Counted from the stretch's first letter, positions 34,245-44,066 are shown. The stretch is 64,000 nucleotides of DNA from Zygnema cylindricum (GCA_037447655.1 JBBHKE010002234.1:60001-124000), one strand, 5' to 3'. Notes: a model not told the origin generated them from the letters alone. Numbers and translations: made by a program.

Positions 34245-35726
34245 TTGGATGAGGAGTTGGAGGCGAAAAATGAGGTCGAAATTCCACGAAGGCAGAAATG
34301 TGCTTACGGTGGATTGAAAGGTGAAGCAGGCTGGATTGTAGATTCAAATGCCTCCATGCACATGTGTAAGGATAGGCACCTGTTCACTAAGATAAGAAAG
34401 ATTCCCACCGTAGAGATAGAGTACGGGGATGGGAGGATAGTCACAACTACACTTGTAGGATCGGTAGATTTGAAAGTGTTAGTAGAAGGAAAAACATCCA
34501 TAATAACATTCTCCGATGTATTGTTTATTCCGGAGCTGAACAAAAACCTTATCTCTACATCTGTATTAGATGATAAGGGTTTTTTTACTAGCACTAGGGA
34601 AGGAGTCTTTACTGCTAGTTTTGAGGAGGATCTCTATTTCATTGCTGAGAAAGGTAGCCAGGGGATGTTTAGGCTGATTTTAAGTAATGAAACGAAGAAA
34701 CTTTATTATGCTGGTGTTCATGATATTATGATGTGGCATAAGAGGCTTGGGCATGTGAATCTAGATAAGTTAAAAGAGATGAAAAAGATGGGAGTGGTGG
34801 AAGGGATTCAGTTCAGTGAGAGTGATGATATAAGTGATTGTAGTGGATGTGCTCAAGGTAAAGCACACACATTACCCTTTCCTAAATCAGCCACTTATAA
34901 AGGAGAAAAAATTCTAGATCTAGTACACACAGATATTTGGGGACCGGCTAAAGTGCCCTCACCGGGGGGGAAGAGATTTATGATGACTATAACTGATGAT
35001 TGGTCTCGGTATTCCCGGGTGTATTTTTTGAAAAACAAGTCAGAAGCTCAGGATTGTTATAGACAATATAAAGCGTGGAGCGAAAAACTCCATAAAACTC
35101 CAATCAAGAGAGTAAGGAGTGACAATGGTGGAGAGTATACTTCTAACCAGTTTGAGGATTTTTTGAGGGAAGATGGGGTCCAACACCAAAAGACAGTTCC
35201 AGAAAATCTGGAACAGAATGGGGTAGCTGAAAGGTTAAATAGAACACTAAGTGATAGTGCTAGAAGCATGTTGTCAGATAAAAAGATAGGAAAAAGGTTT
35301 CGGGCAGAAGCAATAAACTGTGCTAATTACCTCAATAATAGAGTTCTTATTTCGGCTATAAAAGATCAAACACCTTATGAGAGATGGAAAGGGCGGAAAC
35401 CAGACATATCTCACTTAAAGGTTTTCGGCAGTCAAGTATTCAGTCTAGATACTGATCGGTCCAATTGGAAGCTATATCCTAAAGGAAAACCGGGATACTT
35501 ATTAGGATATGATGAGGATGTTAAAGGATATAGAGTTTATTATCTAAAAAGGGAAGATATAATCTTAGTAAAGCATCTAGTAGTTATGGATGAAGGAAAA
35601 TATGTGGATCCCTTCAAATATACAAAGTCAGTAAAAATCAGATTTGAGTCAGAAAATTCCGATGACTTTGAGCTTCCTAACTATCCAGGTTTTAGAGAAG
35701 ATGACATTCTTGCAGGTACATATTAG
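34245..35726 (+). CDS. Protease-integrase frame of copia element 6 (493 codons, uninterrupted)
   Basis: Longest intact pol frame in the window. It contains the protease region WIVDSNASMHMC, where the catalytic DSG of the sister copies (DSGA) has become DSN, so the protease is predicted inactive. It continues through GAG-pre-integrase (MMWHKRLGHVNLDKL, CSGCAQGKAH) and the integrase core (DLVHTDIWGP, RSDNGGEYTSN, ENLEQNGVAERLN) to the copia integrase C-terminal motifs (YERW, HLKVFGSQV, GYLLGYDEDV). It ends at TAG 35724-35726, exactly where the deletion joins LTR sequence. RT and RNase H are missing. It is a remnant without function of its own, although an integrase-containing polypeptide could in principle still be translated. 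Confidence 0.9.
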   Translation: MDEELEAKNEVEIPRRQKCAYGGLKGEAGWIVDSNASMHMCKDRHLFTKIRKIPTVEIEYGDGRIVTTTLVGSVDLKVLVEGKTSIITFSDVLFIPELNKNLISTSVLDDKGFFTSTREGVFTASFEEDLYFIAEKGSQGMFRLILSNETKKLYYAGVHDIMMWHKRLGHVNLDKLKEMKKMGVVEGIQFSESDDISDCSGCAQGKAHTLPFPKSATYKGEKILDLVHTDIWGPAKVPSPGGKRFMMTITDDWSRYSRVYFLKNKSEAQDCYRQYKAWSEKLHKTPIKRVRSDNGGEYTSNQFEDFLREDGVQHQKTVPENLEQNGVAERLNRTLSDSARSMLSDKKIGKRFRAEAINCANYLNNRVLISAIKDQTPYERWKGRKPDISHLKVFGSQVFSLDTDRSNWKLYPKGKPGYLLGYDEDVKGYRVYYLKREDIILVKHLVVMDEGKYVDPFKYTKSVKIRFESENSDDFELPNYPGFREDDILAGTY

Positions 35727-36398
35727 TTAGGGTTAATTTATTTAAAAGGAATGTGCCAGCGACAGGAATTGATCCTTGTACCTACCGGCCGGAATACAGG
35801 AATTAGCCGCTCTACGAATAACATTGCGTAGTATATAGTTTGATAGTTATTTAAACATATAAACGTAAGCGCCGAGATCGCGGAAGAAGATTTCGGCGGT
35901 TTGTGGCCATCGCCACATCGGATGACGCGTGGCGTAATTACATTGGATCGTGGAATCTCTGGAGATTATGGCACCGAATCCGGATATAACATGTGTCGAC
36001 ATTTAGGCCATGTCGTACAATGTCCGTACATAAAGTACACCGGCAGCTGTACTTTTGCGTACGGAACTGTATTCTGATTGGTTCCGTACATCAGTAGATA
36101 TAGTCTGTGAGAGAGAGAGGACTTAGAAAAATTAGGAGATAGGACCCTCTCTCCCAGAAAGCTTCTGTACAAAAGGTCAACTTTGACCCTCCGTAACTTA
36201 CTGCCCAGCGGAGCAAATTCAGAGATTCTTTTTGCTATCGACTCAAGGGAGTCTTGCCTTCACATGGGTGCAGGTGGTCAGAGTGTTTGCGTGCCAAGGT
36301 GGCAGTTATTCTTGCTGAAACACAAAGGGGTCAGGATTATCCTAGAGGCTTCTTGGAAGTTGTCCACTCTGAGGACTTATGGAGGTCTCAGAGTTTCA
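35727..36398 (+). repeat. Truncated 3' LTR of element 6
   Basis: Lacks the LTR start and has an internal deletion: ATATAAACGTA at about 35870 is joined directly to AGCGCCGAGATCG, skipping about 170 bp present in the 5' LTR. It keeps the antisense B-box-like sequence at 35765-35775 (GGATCAATTCC on the minus strand) and T-run at 35744-35747. It ends GAGTTTCA. Confidence 0.88.
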
Positions 36399-36475
36399 CA
36401 GACCGCCGTACCACTAATGTAATTTAACGTTGCTAACCGTCGGTGTATAGACTGCTCGACCGCTGGCACAATATA

Positions 36476-37013
36476 CACCACGAATCGTTATTAGTGTCAA
36501 TAACTCTAATTTGGGTTCTAAAAATTTTGATTTTTTTCCTCAAATAGAATACATGATTTTAATTTTTCCTTGATGTTAATTAAGGTACCGTAGAAAATAG
36601 CGTAAAAAACGAAGATACAAGAAGATCTAAATAGTGTGGTGTACGGTCGATGTCAGACCGTACATAAATGTACCTTTTCAAGTGAAACTTTTACAAAAAA
36701 TGAAATTAAATCAGATGAGCACGCATAGGAACGTGCGCTCAAAAAACGGAATTAGTTTGACACTTAAATTAGTCTTACATGTACGGATATTTAAATTTCA
36801 CGGCGGCGTACGATTTCTAATATTTTGTATGCATACATATGTTAATGTATACAATCGTACGGAGAATATTTCACTTTTGCTATTCCCAAATTAGCATTAA
36901 GCCAAAAATACAATACACCTTTTAAAAAAAAAAACACATTTTTAATTAGCATCAATTACGGTAAATTACCTTCAACACTATTTAAAATTTTACACTAATA
37001 ACGATTCGCGGTG
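36476..37013. mobile_element. Long MITE, intact copy (538 bp)
   Basis: Ends CACCACGAATCGTTATTAG and ATAACGATTCGCGGTG, flanked by TA at 36474-36475 and 37014-37015. Homologous throughout to 26435-28218 without its LTR. It sits inside the minisatellite remnants. Confidence 0.92.
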
Positions 37014-37015
37014 TA

Positions 37016-38156
37016 ACGTTGCTCTGCGATTGACCGCAGTACAGACCGCCGTACCGCTGGCACAACGTGACGTTGCCGTACGTCCGCAGTACGGGCATGA
37101 TAAACTGGACTGGTACATCCTCGTGTAACGGGCGTTGATTTACTAGTATCTTTTAAAATACAACCCCAAATCGTGCGATTCTTTCGAGTACGTCTATCAA
37201 ATTCAAAACTCTATATTCTTAACACTTAAATAGCCTTTTACGAACAAGTCCGATCCACTATTACTATTATACGGGCATTGTCGACGTATACAATTGTCAC
37301 GCCTTTAAGTGACAACTTCGTTTGGTACACATAGGGACACCCGAAATCAGGGTCCGTCGGATCTGCGCTAAAAAACAAATAATATTATCTAAGTTTGAAG
37401 TACATAGAGACGCACCCTAAGTTAAATGCCAGTATGTGCTTTCATAGTGTTCCTCACTTGAAGTGAGAAACTAGTCAACTACAGTACCTGCGCGCGCAGC
37501 CATTTTATTTTCATGTGGTTGCTGCAGTTACGTTACCGTAAACTTGCGCCTGCCGTGTGAATTGTTTTTTTTTTATGACGGTCAACGTTCGCAAGCGCGA
37601 CACTTATTTAACCGTCGTTACAATTGCGTTGTTCACACTTTGAAAAATGGGAAAACGATGTCATAAATTCTGGGATCCGTACGCCAAATTTCATAAAATG
37701 GCAAAATACGCGGCGGTGACGGTTGGGGCGGTTGGTTTCGACCGTTTTCGAGCTTAGCGGAGGACAAAAGATGCAGTTATATGCGTCAAAATCGACAGCT
37801 GCGTAGAGCAAACGGCAACTGCGGTCCGCCATCGGATATCATGTTCGGAATGCACTTTTTCGTTTTTGAAGAATTTCGAAAACGAAGCGCACGGACGTCA
37901 ACCGTACAGGAAATCATTCCGTCGCAAACTTATGAACAAACTAGGGGGCCAATCACATAAAAGAACACGTAATGTCAAAAAAAAAAAAACAACGATGAAA
38001 AAAAAAAAAGGACATGTCCAAAATCCCTACGCGGTTATTTTCGGTCTGTACAAACGCTTGCGTGGCAGTAAATTTTGGTTTGGAAGGATTCGTACATATC
38101 ATGTCCGCAAAACGATTCCTTTTTCGTACGAGCAAGTGGCTCGTATCACGACACGC
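37016..38156. other. Minisatellite remnant and inverted repeat C
   Basis: 37016-37090 holds CGTTGCCG/CCGCTGGCACAA units of the array at 31490. 37430-37620 is repeat C in inverted orientation. 37680-37860 (GAGCTTAGCGGAGGACAAAA) resembles 48960-49060. The 103-codon frame at 37866-38177 is Lys/Arg-rich, runs into the next MITE and has no domain, so I do not call it a gene. Confidence 0.5.
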
Positions 38157-38158
38157 TA

Positions 38159-38358
38159 CACCGCCAATCGCTATTAGCGTTGTGTACGCTAATCTCGTCC
38201 CGCTTTTTTTTTTTTTAATTCTCAAATAGAATTATCCACACTATTTAAAAAAAGCCCTAATTCCTAATTAGAGTAATCGATTTATTCCAAAATTTCCAAA
38301 TTCCCAATTAGCGTACACCACGCTAAACAAGCGTACACGCTAATAGCGATTGGCGGTG
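38159..38358. mobile_element. MITE, TA-target family, ~200-bp type
   Basis: 200 bp, CACCGCCAATCGCTATTAG to CTAATAGCGATTGGCGGTG, flanked by TA at 38157-38158 and 38359-38360. Its interior is the reverse complement of the interior of 39315-39556. Confidence 0.92.
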
Positions 38359-38572
38359 TAGTTGACGTAGGCTACTGTACCGTCTTGTGCCAGTTCACGG
38401 CGGACAGGAAAAGGTACCGTTTCCATACCACACCGTTTTCTCCTTTTTCAAGTGTGAACCACGCAAATATTTCGCCAGTCAAAGTTGTTCGACGGATTGA
38501 CCGTCAAATCTCAACTCAAAGGTACGTAGATTGTACTATATTGTACTTCAAATGTACAATTTTTGACAACTA

Positions 38573-38770
38573 CACCGCGAATCGTTATTAGCGTTGAGAA
38601 ATTATTAGTGTAAAGAAAAAATTAGCGTCATTCATTCTATTTTAGTGCCAGGAGACGTGGCAGATTATGGTCCACGTCCTTAAATAGTGTAGTTTATTCT
38701 ATTTAAGGTATTAATGTCAAAATTTTGGGTGCCGATATAGAGTTCAAAACGCTAATAACGATTCGCGGTG
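38573..38770. mobile_element. MITE, same subfamily as 1357-1555
   Basis: 198 bp, CACCGCGAATCGTTATTAG to ATAACGATTCGCGGTG, flanked by TA at 38571-38572 and 38771-38772. Nearly identical to the copy inside copia element 1. Confidence 0.94.
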
Positions 38771-38777
38771 TACAGTA

Positions 38778-39307
38778 CACCGCCAATCGTTATTAGCGTG
38801 TAAGTTTTTTTAGCGTATAAAAATAATTACCGTGGTGTACGCTATTTAAGAATTTGAAAATTTTGGAAAAAATCATACATTCTAATTGTTTGGTTATGGT
38901 AATTTGGATCTTTGAAAAAAAAAATGTCGGTCGCAAACATGCTTACACTAATATAGGTCATCGTACAAAATTTGACCAATCGTACACAAATCGTACATTC
39001 ACACGGTCGAAACGCGGCTGTCGGACGAATATGTGGGAACGGGATTTTTTACGACCTGGTTTTTTTTACGCACATTCTCATGCGTCCGCAGTTACTAAAA
39101 CTAATTTATTGTACTTTTTAAGTTAAAAAGGTACATTTATGTACGGTCTGACACTTACCGTACACCACTCTATTTAAGAGACAACGTACTGAAAATAACC
39201 CTGAATAGAATAAAGAAAAAAATAGAATGAACTACACTAATGGAGAATAAAATAAAAAAAAAGCGGGACGGAATTAGCGTACACAACGCTAATAACGATT
39301 GGCGGTG
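38778..39307. mobile_element. Long MITE (530 bp)
   Basis: CACCGCCAATCGTTATTAG to ATAACGATTGGCGGTG, flanked by TA at 38776-38777 and 39308-39309. Its middle (about 38940-39175) matches about 60185-60430, showing that the long and short subfamilies share ends and differ by an internal segment. Confidence 0.9.
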
Positions 39308-39314
39308 TACAGTA

Positions 39315-39556
39315 CACCGTCAATCGTTATTAGCGTGTAAGTTTTTTTAGCGTATTCGAATAATTAGCGTGGTTTACGGTAATTGGGAATTTGGAAATTT
39401 TCGAAGAAATCGTCTATTCTAATTAGGAATTAAGGTTTTTTTAAATAGTGTGGATAACTCTATTTGAGAATAAAAAAAAAAGAGCGGGACGGAATTAGCG
39501 TACACAACGCTAGCAATTCCCTTAATTTTTTAACTCTAATAACCATTGGCAGCGTT
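39315..39556. mobile_element. MITE with decayed right end
   Basis: Left end CACCGTCAATCGTTATTAG after TA at 39313-39314; right end degraded near CTAATAACCATTGGCAGCG. Interior is the inverted counterpart of 38159-38358. Confidence 0.75.
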
Positions 39557-39867
39557 GTTCTATGTCGTTTGACCGTTAGTGCCTCCCGGTCAACCGTTTT
39601 CCCTTGAAGACGCGTTAATATGTACGGTGTCACGTAAACCTATCCTCTTTTGATACAGTAGGCCATCCACGGTAAATAGAGTGCAGCTGGATTTTACGAA
39701 ATATCCGAAATTATCGGGTTCGGGAAGAAGACAAGAAGTGCTCTCTGAAGATTGGGCAGCACAGAAAAGACAAAAAAGTGTCAGAAATTAATCTTCCGTA
39801 CACGACTTCGTTTGACTTGCTTGGGAAACCGTCTGACCGGACGAAAGAATTTGGAGTGTCAAAATAG

Positions 39868-40250
39868 CGAGGGAAGTGGGAAGGGATAGAGAGGGAAGGA
39901 AAACACAAAAAGTAACAAAACAAAGGAGAGAAGGGAGAGGAAGAGAGAGGGAAAAGGGGAGCAGAGGCACTCAGAGTAGTCTGGGAAAACGAGAGAGAGA
40001 AAGTGGGAGAGCGAGAGGGCGAGGGAAGTGGGAAGGGATAGAGAGGGAAGAAAAACACAAAAAGTAACAAAACAAATGAGAGAAGGGAGAGGAAGAGAGA
40101 GGGAAAAGGGGAGCAGAGGCACTCAGAGTAGACTGGGAGAACGAGAGAGAAAGGGGGAGATGGAGAGGGAGAGGGAGAAGGAGAGAGAAAGAGGGAGAGA
40201 GAGGGAGAGGGAGAGCGAGGGAGGGAGAGAGAGGGAGAGGTAGAGAGAGA
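39868..40250 (+). repeat. Purine-rich leader region with a 152-bp tandem duplication
   Basis: GA-rich tract directly upstream of the kinase start codon. Two copies of a unit starting CGAGGGAAGTGGGAAGG begin at 39868 and 40020. Likely promoter or 5' UTR of the kinase gene; no TATA box is obvious. The 39560-39867 stretch upstream shows no recognisable feature. Confidence 0.7.
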
Positions 40251-40251
40251 A

Positions 40252-41553
40252 ATGCGGTGCTTTGGCAAATCTGCTCCGGTGGCTGATGAGCCTGAGTGTA
40301 AGAATGTCACGGATCCAGGTGGGAGGGGGAGGGGGAGGGGGAGAGAGGGAATGGAGGAGAGAGTGGAACTGGGGGGGAGAAGGAGAGGGAAAAGAGAAAG
40401 AGGGAGGGGAGGTGGTGTGGGATAGCAAAAAGGGAAAGGAAAAGGGAGCGATAGGGAGAGAGAGGAATGGGCGGGAGCAAGGCAATGGGGGGGGTCATAG
40501 GGAAAGGAGAGAGGGAGGAACAAGAATGAGAGAGAGGGAATTGGGAAAATAGGGAAGGGAGAGGGAAAGAGGAAGGAATTTGTGTCGCCTTCATTTTTCA
40601 GATTTTAGGGGGAAGAGAGAGAAGCGAGAGGAAGATCAAGAGAAGAGGACATGCTGCGGACAGGCGAGAGGGAAGGAGGGAGGGATGGAGGGGGGGGGGA
40701 AGAGGGGAAGGGGAATGGGGGAGGGGAAGGGGGGAGTACGGGGAGGGGAATGGTGAGGGGGAGAGGGTGGCGTGGGGGGGAGGGAGAGGAAGACATGCTT
40801 AATTTTTCTTATTTTTATGGGTTTCAGTTATTTATCACCGTCCTCCCGAGGGCAACAATTTACACTTTTCCGACCATCGGCTTCCAAGATCAGATTTCGG
40901 TTATGGCGAGTCACGTGCAAATTCCGTTCCGTTTTTATTTTCTGTTTTTTGTTTCATGTTTTGCATTCGCCATTTCCATTTTCCATTTTCCATTTTAATT
41001 CTCCATTTTCCATTTTCCATTTTAATTTTCCATTTTCCATTGTCCATTTCCCTTTTTCCACATTGCATTTCTCATTTCACATTTTCCATTTTCTTTTTTT
41101 TCTGTTTTTCATTTTCAATCTCAATCGTGCATGGTGCATATTCCGTTTTTGATTTTCTATTTTTCATTTCCCGTTTCTTTGTTTTTCATTATCTGTTTCC
41201 CAATTTCCTGTTTTTTTTGCTGTTTTTCATTCTGCTCTCCGTTTCAACCCGCAACTTTTTTTTTCTTAACCTTTTTTTTGTTATTTTCACTCACCTTTTT
41301 TAATTATCTGGCTTTTTTTCCTGGGTTCTTTTGCAGGATTAAGTAACTCTTGTGTCAGAAGGTTTTCTTGGGATGAATTGATATCAGCGACTCGTAATTT
41401 TAATGAAAACAGAATTCTTGGGGAAGGAAGATTTGGAATAGTTTATAAAGGCTATTTTTATGACCATTTTCATAGAGAAGATCGAATTTTAGAATTTGCC
41501 GTGATGCAAATAAAAGCCGAAAGTTATTATGGAGAAGATAAATTTATGGTGGT

Positions 41554-41620
<67 letters not shown>

Positions 41621-43490
41621 TGTTTCCACTCTTTCTCTCTCTCTCTCTCTCTTACAATCTCGCACTCAGTCTCACTCTCGTCATTTCTATTTCTTATTTT
41701 TCTTCTTTTAATTTTTTGAAGAATTTATTTTTTCTGTTTTGATGTGATTTATTGCCTGTTTTCTGGTAATTCATAGTAAACCCAGTTTTAGTTTCTTACA
41801 GTAATACATAAGTTTTATATAGTAGTCCTACAAACATAATTAAGTTATTTTGTGACTTCTTTGATTAATAGTTTTCTCTCACACAATAAAAACCTAGTGG
41901 TGTAGTTCAAAAGTCACCCATAAAAGAAAAGGAGCTAATAAAACTTTCAAAACCTGAATAGTCTTTTCCTTGTCTCTCCTATACTGATTTCTTGCTAAAT
42001 ATATTCTAAAACTCATTTTATTTTTGTGGGTATTTTTTACTTCTAGGCGGAACTTCAAAAAACACGTCATTTCCGTTGCGAATATTTTGTTCTTTTAATC
42101 GGCTTTTGTGTCGACGATGGAAAAGGATTCCTAATTAAACAATATATGGCAAGAGGGAGCCTGGCTGATAATTTATTCAGTAAATATTCTCTCCCTCTCT
42201 CTCACTCCCTCTCAATCGTCCTCGCGCTCTCCTCTCCTTTTCCTCTGTTTCCTTTCTCCTCCATTTCCTTTTACCCCTTCTCCAACTAGTGTTACTCCTT
42301 TCTCTCACTTGAGTGTCTTTTGCCTCTTCTATCTAAGAACTGCATTCTTGTACTTGACCTTTCTCCCTCTCCCCCTGTTACTCCAGTGTTCCTTCCGTGT
42401 TCACCCTCTCCCTCTGAGTTCCTCCTCCGTCACTCGCCCATTCTATAGAAGCACACTCATCGTTACATATCTCTCCTCTTCTCCTCGTTGCCCCAACCCC
42501 TCTCTCCATTGTCTCTCTCCCTCTCATCCCTTCCCTCTCTCTCACTAACTTCCCTTTTCCCTCTCCCTCTACCTTTTAACTTCATCCCTCTGTCCCTCTC
42601 TCCCTGTCATAACTTCTTCTCTCTCCCTTTCTCCCCAGCTTCCAAAGCCAGAAATTGCAGGTCTTACGCTCCCTTTTCCTTCCTCTCTCTTCCTCCCTCC
42701 CCTCCTTACCACAGCAAACTTCTGGCCCTAACACCCCTCTCCCTACCCCTTCCTCTCCATTCCTCCTCCCTCCGCCCTCGTGCTTCTTTCCCCCTACGAC
42801 CCCAATACTTCCAAGCCCAACTTTCCTCCCTCCCTCTCTCTCCTTTCCCCCCATCTTGCGAAAGCAATACTTCCAAGCCTAACTCTCCTCCCTCCCACTC
42901 TCTCCTTTCCCCTCAACTTGCGAAGGCAAGACTTCCGGGCTTCTTTCGTGGGAGATTCGGCTCCGATCAGCTCTCCACGTGGCAAAGGGTCTCTCTCACC
43001 TCCATAATAAAAGAGTCATTCATAACAACCTTAGTGCCGAAAATATTCTTATGGACAAGGTTTGTTTTTCTGTCTCTGTGGTTTTTTTTTTTTATCTCCA
43101 CTAAATTATGTGTGGTTGAGAGAGGGATGGAGAGGGAGGGAGGAGGGAGTGAGGGAGGGGGAGAGAGATAGAGGAAGAGAAAGGAGGGAAAACTGTCCCT
43201 TGGAAGGATCTGAACTCTGGATGTAATATACATCTTCTTTCCCTCTCTTATCTCTCTCCCTCTCCTGTCCATTCTCTTCGTGCCTGTTTGTTCAAACGTG
43301 CTCTCCCTCTTTTCCTTTCATTCTTCTTAATGTTACATTCTGGTTGGATAAAAGTTTTTTTTTTTTTTCCTCAGGAATTCAACGCAAAACTTGACGGTTT
43401 ACGATCCATACGACAGTTGTATATGCACGAATTTCACATTAACACCGGAGTTTCAGGAAATCCTGGTTATATCGACCCCAACCAGATGGA

Positions 43491-43495
<5 letters not shown>
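40252..43495 (+). CDS. RLCK-like pseudokinase gene, five exons, 3' part missing
   Basis: Exons 40252-40318, 41337-41548, 42047-42179, 42926-43059 and 43375-43495 join in frame with GT-AG introns (phases 1, 0, 1, 0, 1). Exon 1 starts MRCFGKSAPVADEPEC. Exon 2 has FSWDELISATRNFNENRILG, the glycine loop GEGRFGIVYKG and the VAIK-like FAVMQIK. Exon 3 has YFVLLIGFCVDDGKGFLIKQY and MARGSLADNLFS. Exon 4 has WEIRLRSALHVAKGLSHLH and VIHNNLSAENILMDK, with HNN in place of HRD. Exon 5 has KLDGLRSIRQ where DFG is expected, then GNPGYIDPNQMETG. ATP could bind but catalysis is unlikely. No signal peptide or transmembrane segment is seen, so it is cytoplasmic, perhaps membrane-anchored. The rest of the C-lobe is not found: intron 5 runs into (CT)n, a partial repeat and the gap. 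Intact splicing suggests a gene that was functional recently. Confidence 0.8.
40319..41336 (+). other. Intron 1 of the kinase gene
   Basis: Purine-rich first half (40320-40800) and a TTTCCATTTTCCATT-type simple repeat at about 40970-41090. Long frames here are low-complexity. GT at 40319 and the TTTTGCAG acceptor ending at 41336 give an in-frame join. Confidence 0.7.
41557..41614 (+). repeat. (CT)n microsatellite in kinase intron 2
   Basis: About 29 CT units, beginning 8 bp after the donor site of exon 2. Shorter CT tracts follow to 41650. Confidence 0.95.
42180..42925 (+). repeat. Intron 3 of the kinase gene with repeated acceptor-like units
   Basis: CT-rich intron in which an acceptor-like AG or GCAA plus RCTTCCARGCC recurs at about 42640, 42708, 42797, 42858 and finally 42921, each separated by about 60-90 bp of CCTCCCTCTC-type sequence. 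Only the last is the real exon junction. The arrangement parallels 4320-4646. Confidence 0.65.
43060..43374 (+). other. Intron 4 of the kinase gene
   Basis: GTTTGTTTTTCTG donor and a polypyrimidine-TTTCCTCAG acceptor ending at 43374. It contains a short GA-rich tract (43120-43190). Confidence 0.7.

Positions 43496-43581
<86 letters not shown>
43496..43581 (+). repeat. (CT)n microsatellite at the 5' end of kinase intron 5
   Basis: About 43 CT units starting in the donor dinucleotide itself (exon end ACAG, then GTCTCTCT). The homologous junction of the fragment at 6065 also runs into CT-rich sequence. Confidence 0.95.
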
Positions 43582-43582
<1 letters not shown>

Positions 43583-43584
<2 letters not shown>

Positions 43585-44064
43585 AGTGCAAATGCAAGCG
43601 GAAGCATAAAAGATATAACACACACACAAGAGAAAGATAACCCCACGGAAGCCAATATATTCCACAAAGAACTTCTCTTACAACATTTCCTCACACCCTC
43701 AAAACACTCTCACTTCTAACTCCTCTAATACCTCAAACTTACTAAGCTTATAAAACTCCTCAAACTTCTCAAACTCCTCGATAAACTACAAAGAGAACCA
43801 ACTCTCACTCAGTTGATAAAAACCTCGCTCTCACTATGCCTCAATATACTCCTTCAAACGTCACGTAACAATACCAACCAAACCATACATAAAATACGCA
43901 CTAAGCGCTACCCAATCAAACTACACCAATACGTAACACAACAAAGTACCGGAAGTACACTTCAAACATAGTCAACTACAAAAGACTTAACCAACGCAAA
44001 ACACAATCGGAATAAGTATCACAACACAATCTCCAAAAGTATCACGTGCGTAAACTGCGCACCG

Positions 44065-44066
<2 letters not shown>
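43583..44066. mobile_element. Partial copy of the 1.1-kb LTR-like repeat
   Basis: Begins TGAGTGCAAATGCAAGCGG and matches 46868-47355 closely until GCGCACCG, where (CT)n resumes. It is enclosed by CT microsatellite on both sides. Either truncated during insertion or joined wrongly in assembly, since the N gap is 75 bp away. Confidence 0.75.

Larger units (their letters stand above)
32161..36398 (+). mobile_element. Copia element 6: deleted copy with inverted-duplicated LTR end, TSD CAGAC
   Basis: Copy of the element 2/3 family with an abnormal structure. From left: an inverted LTR piece (32161-32484), the same piece in forward orientation continuing to the LTR end (32485-33202), PBS, gag, protease and integrase, then a deletion joining the integrase end (35726) to mid-LTR sequence (to 36398). 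CAGAC occurs at 32156-32160 and 36399-36403, directly outside the rearranged ends. The uninterrupted sequence TACAGACCGCCGTACC exists at about 37041-37056 in the same repeat array, as expected for the empty target. Confidence 0.88.

Noticed and set aside
37866-38177. Gene for a Lys/Arg-rich 103-residue protein
   Set aside because: Driven by A-runs, runs into a MITE end, no conserved motif.
39711-40800. Several long minus-strand frames (up to 270 codons)
   Set aside because: Pro/Ser/Leu/Phe-rich translations of the opposite strand of GA-rich leader and intron sequence; low complexity, no domain.
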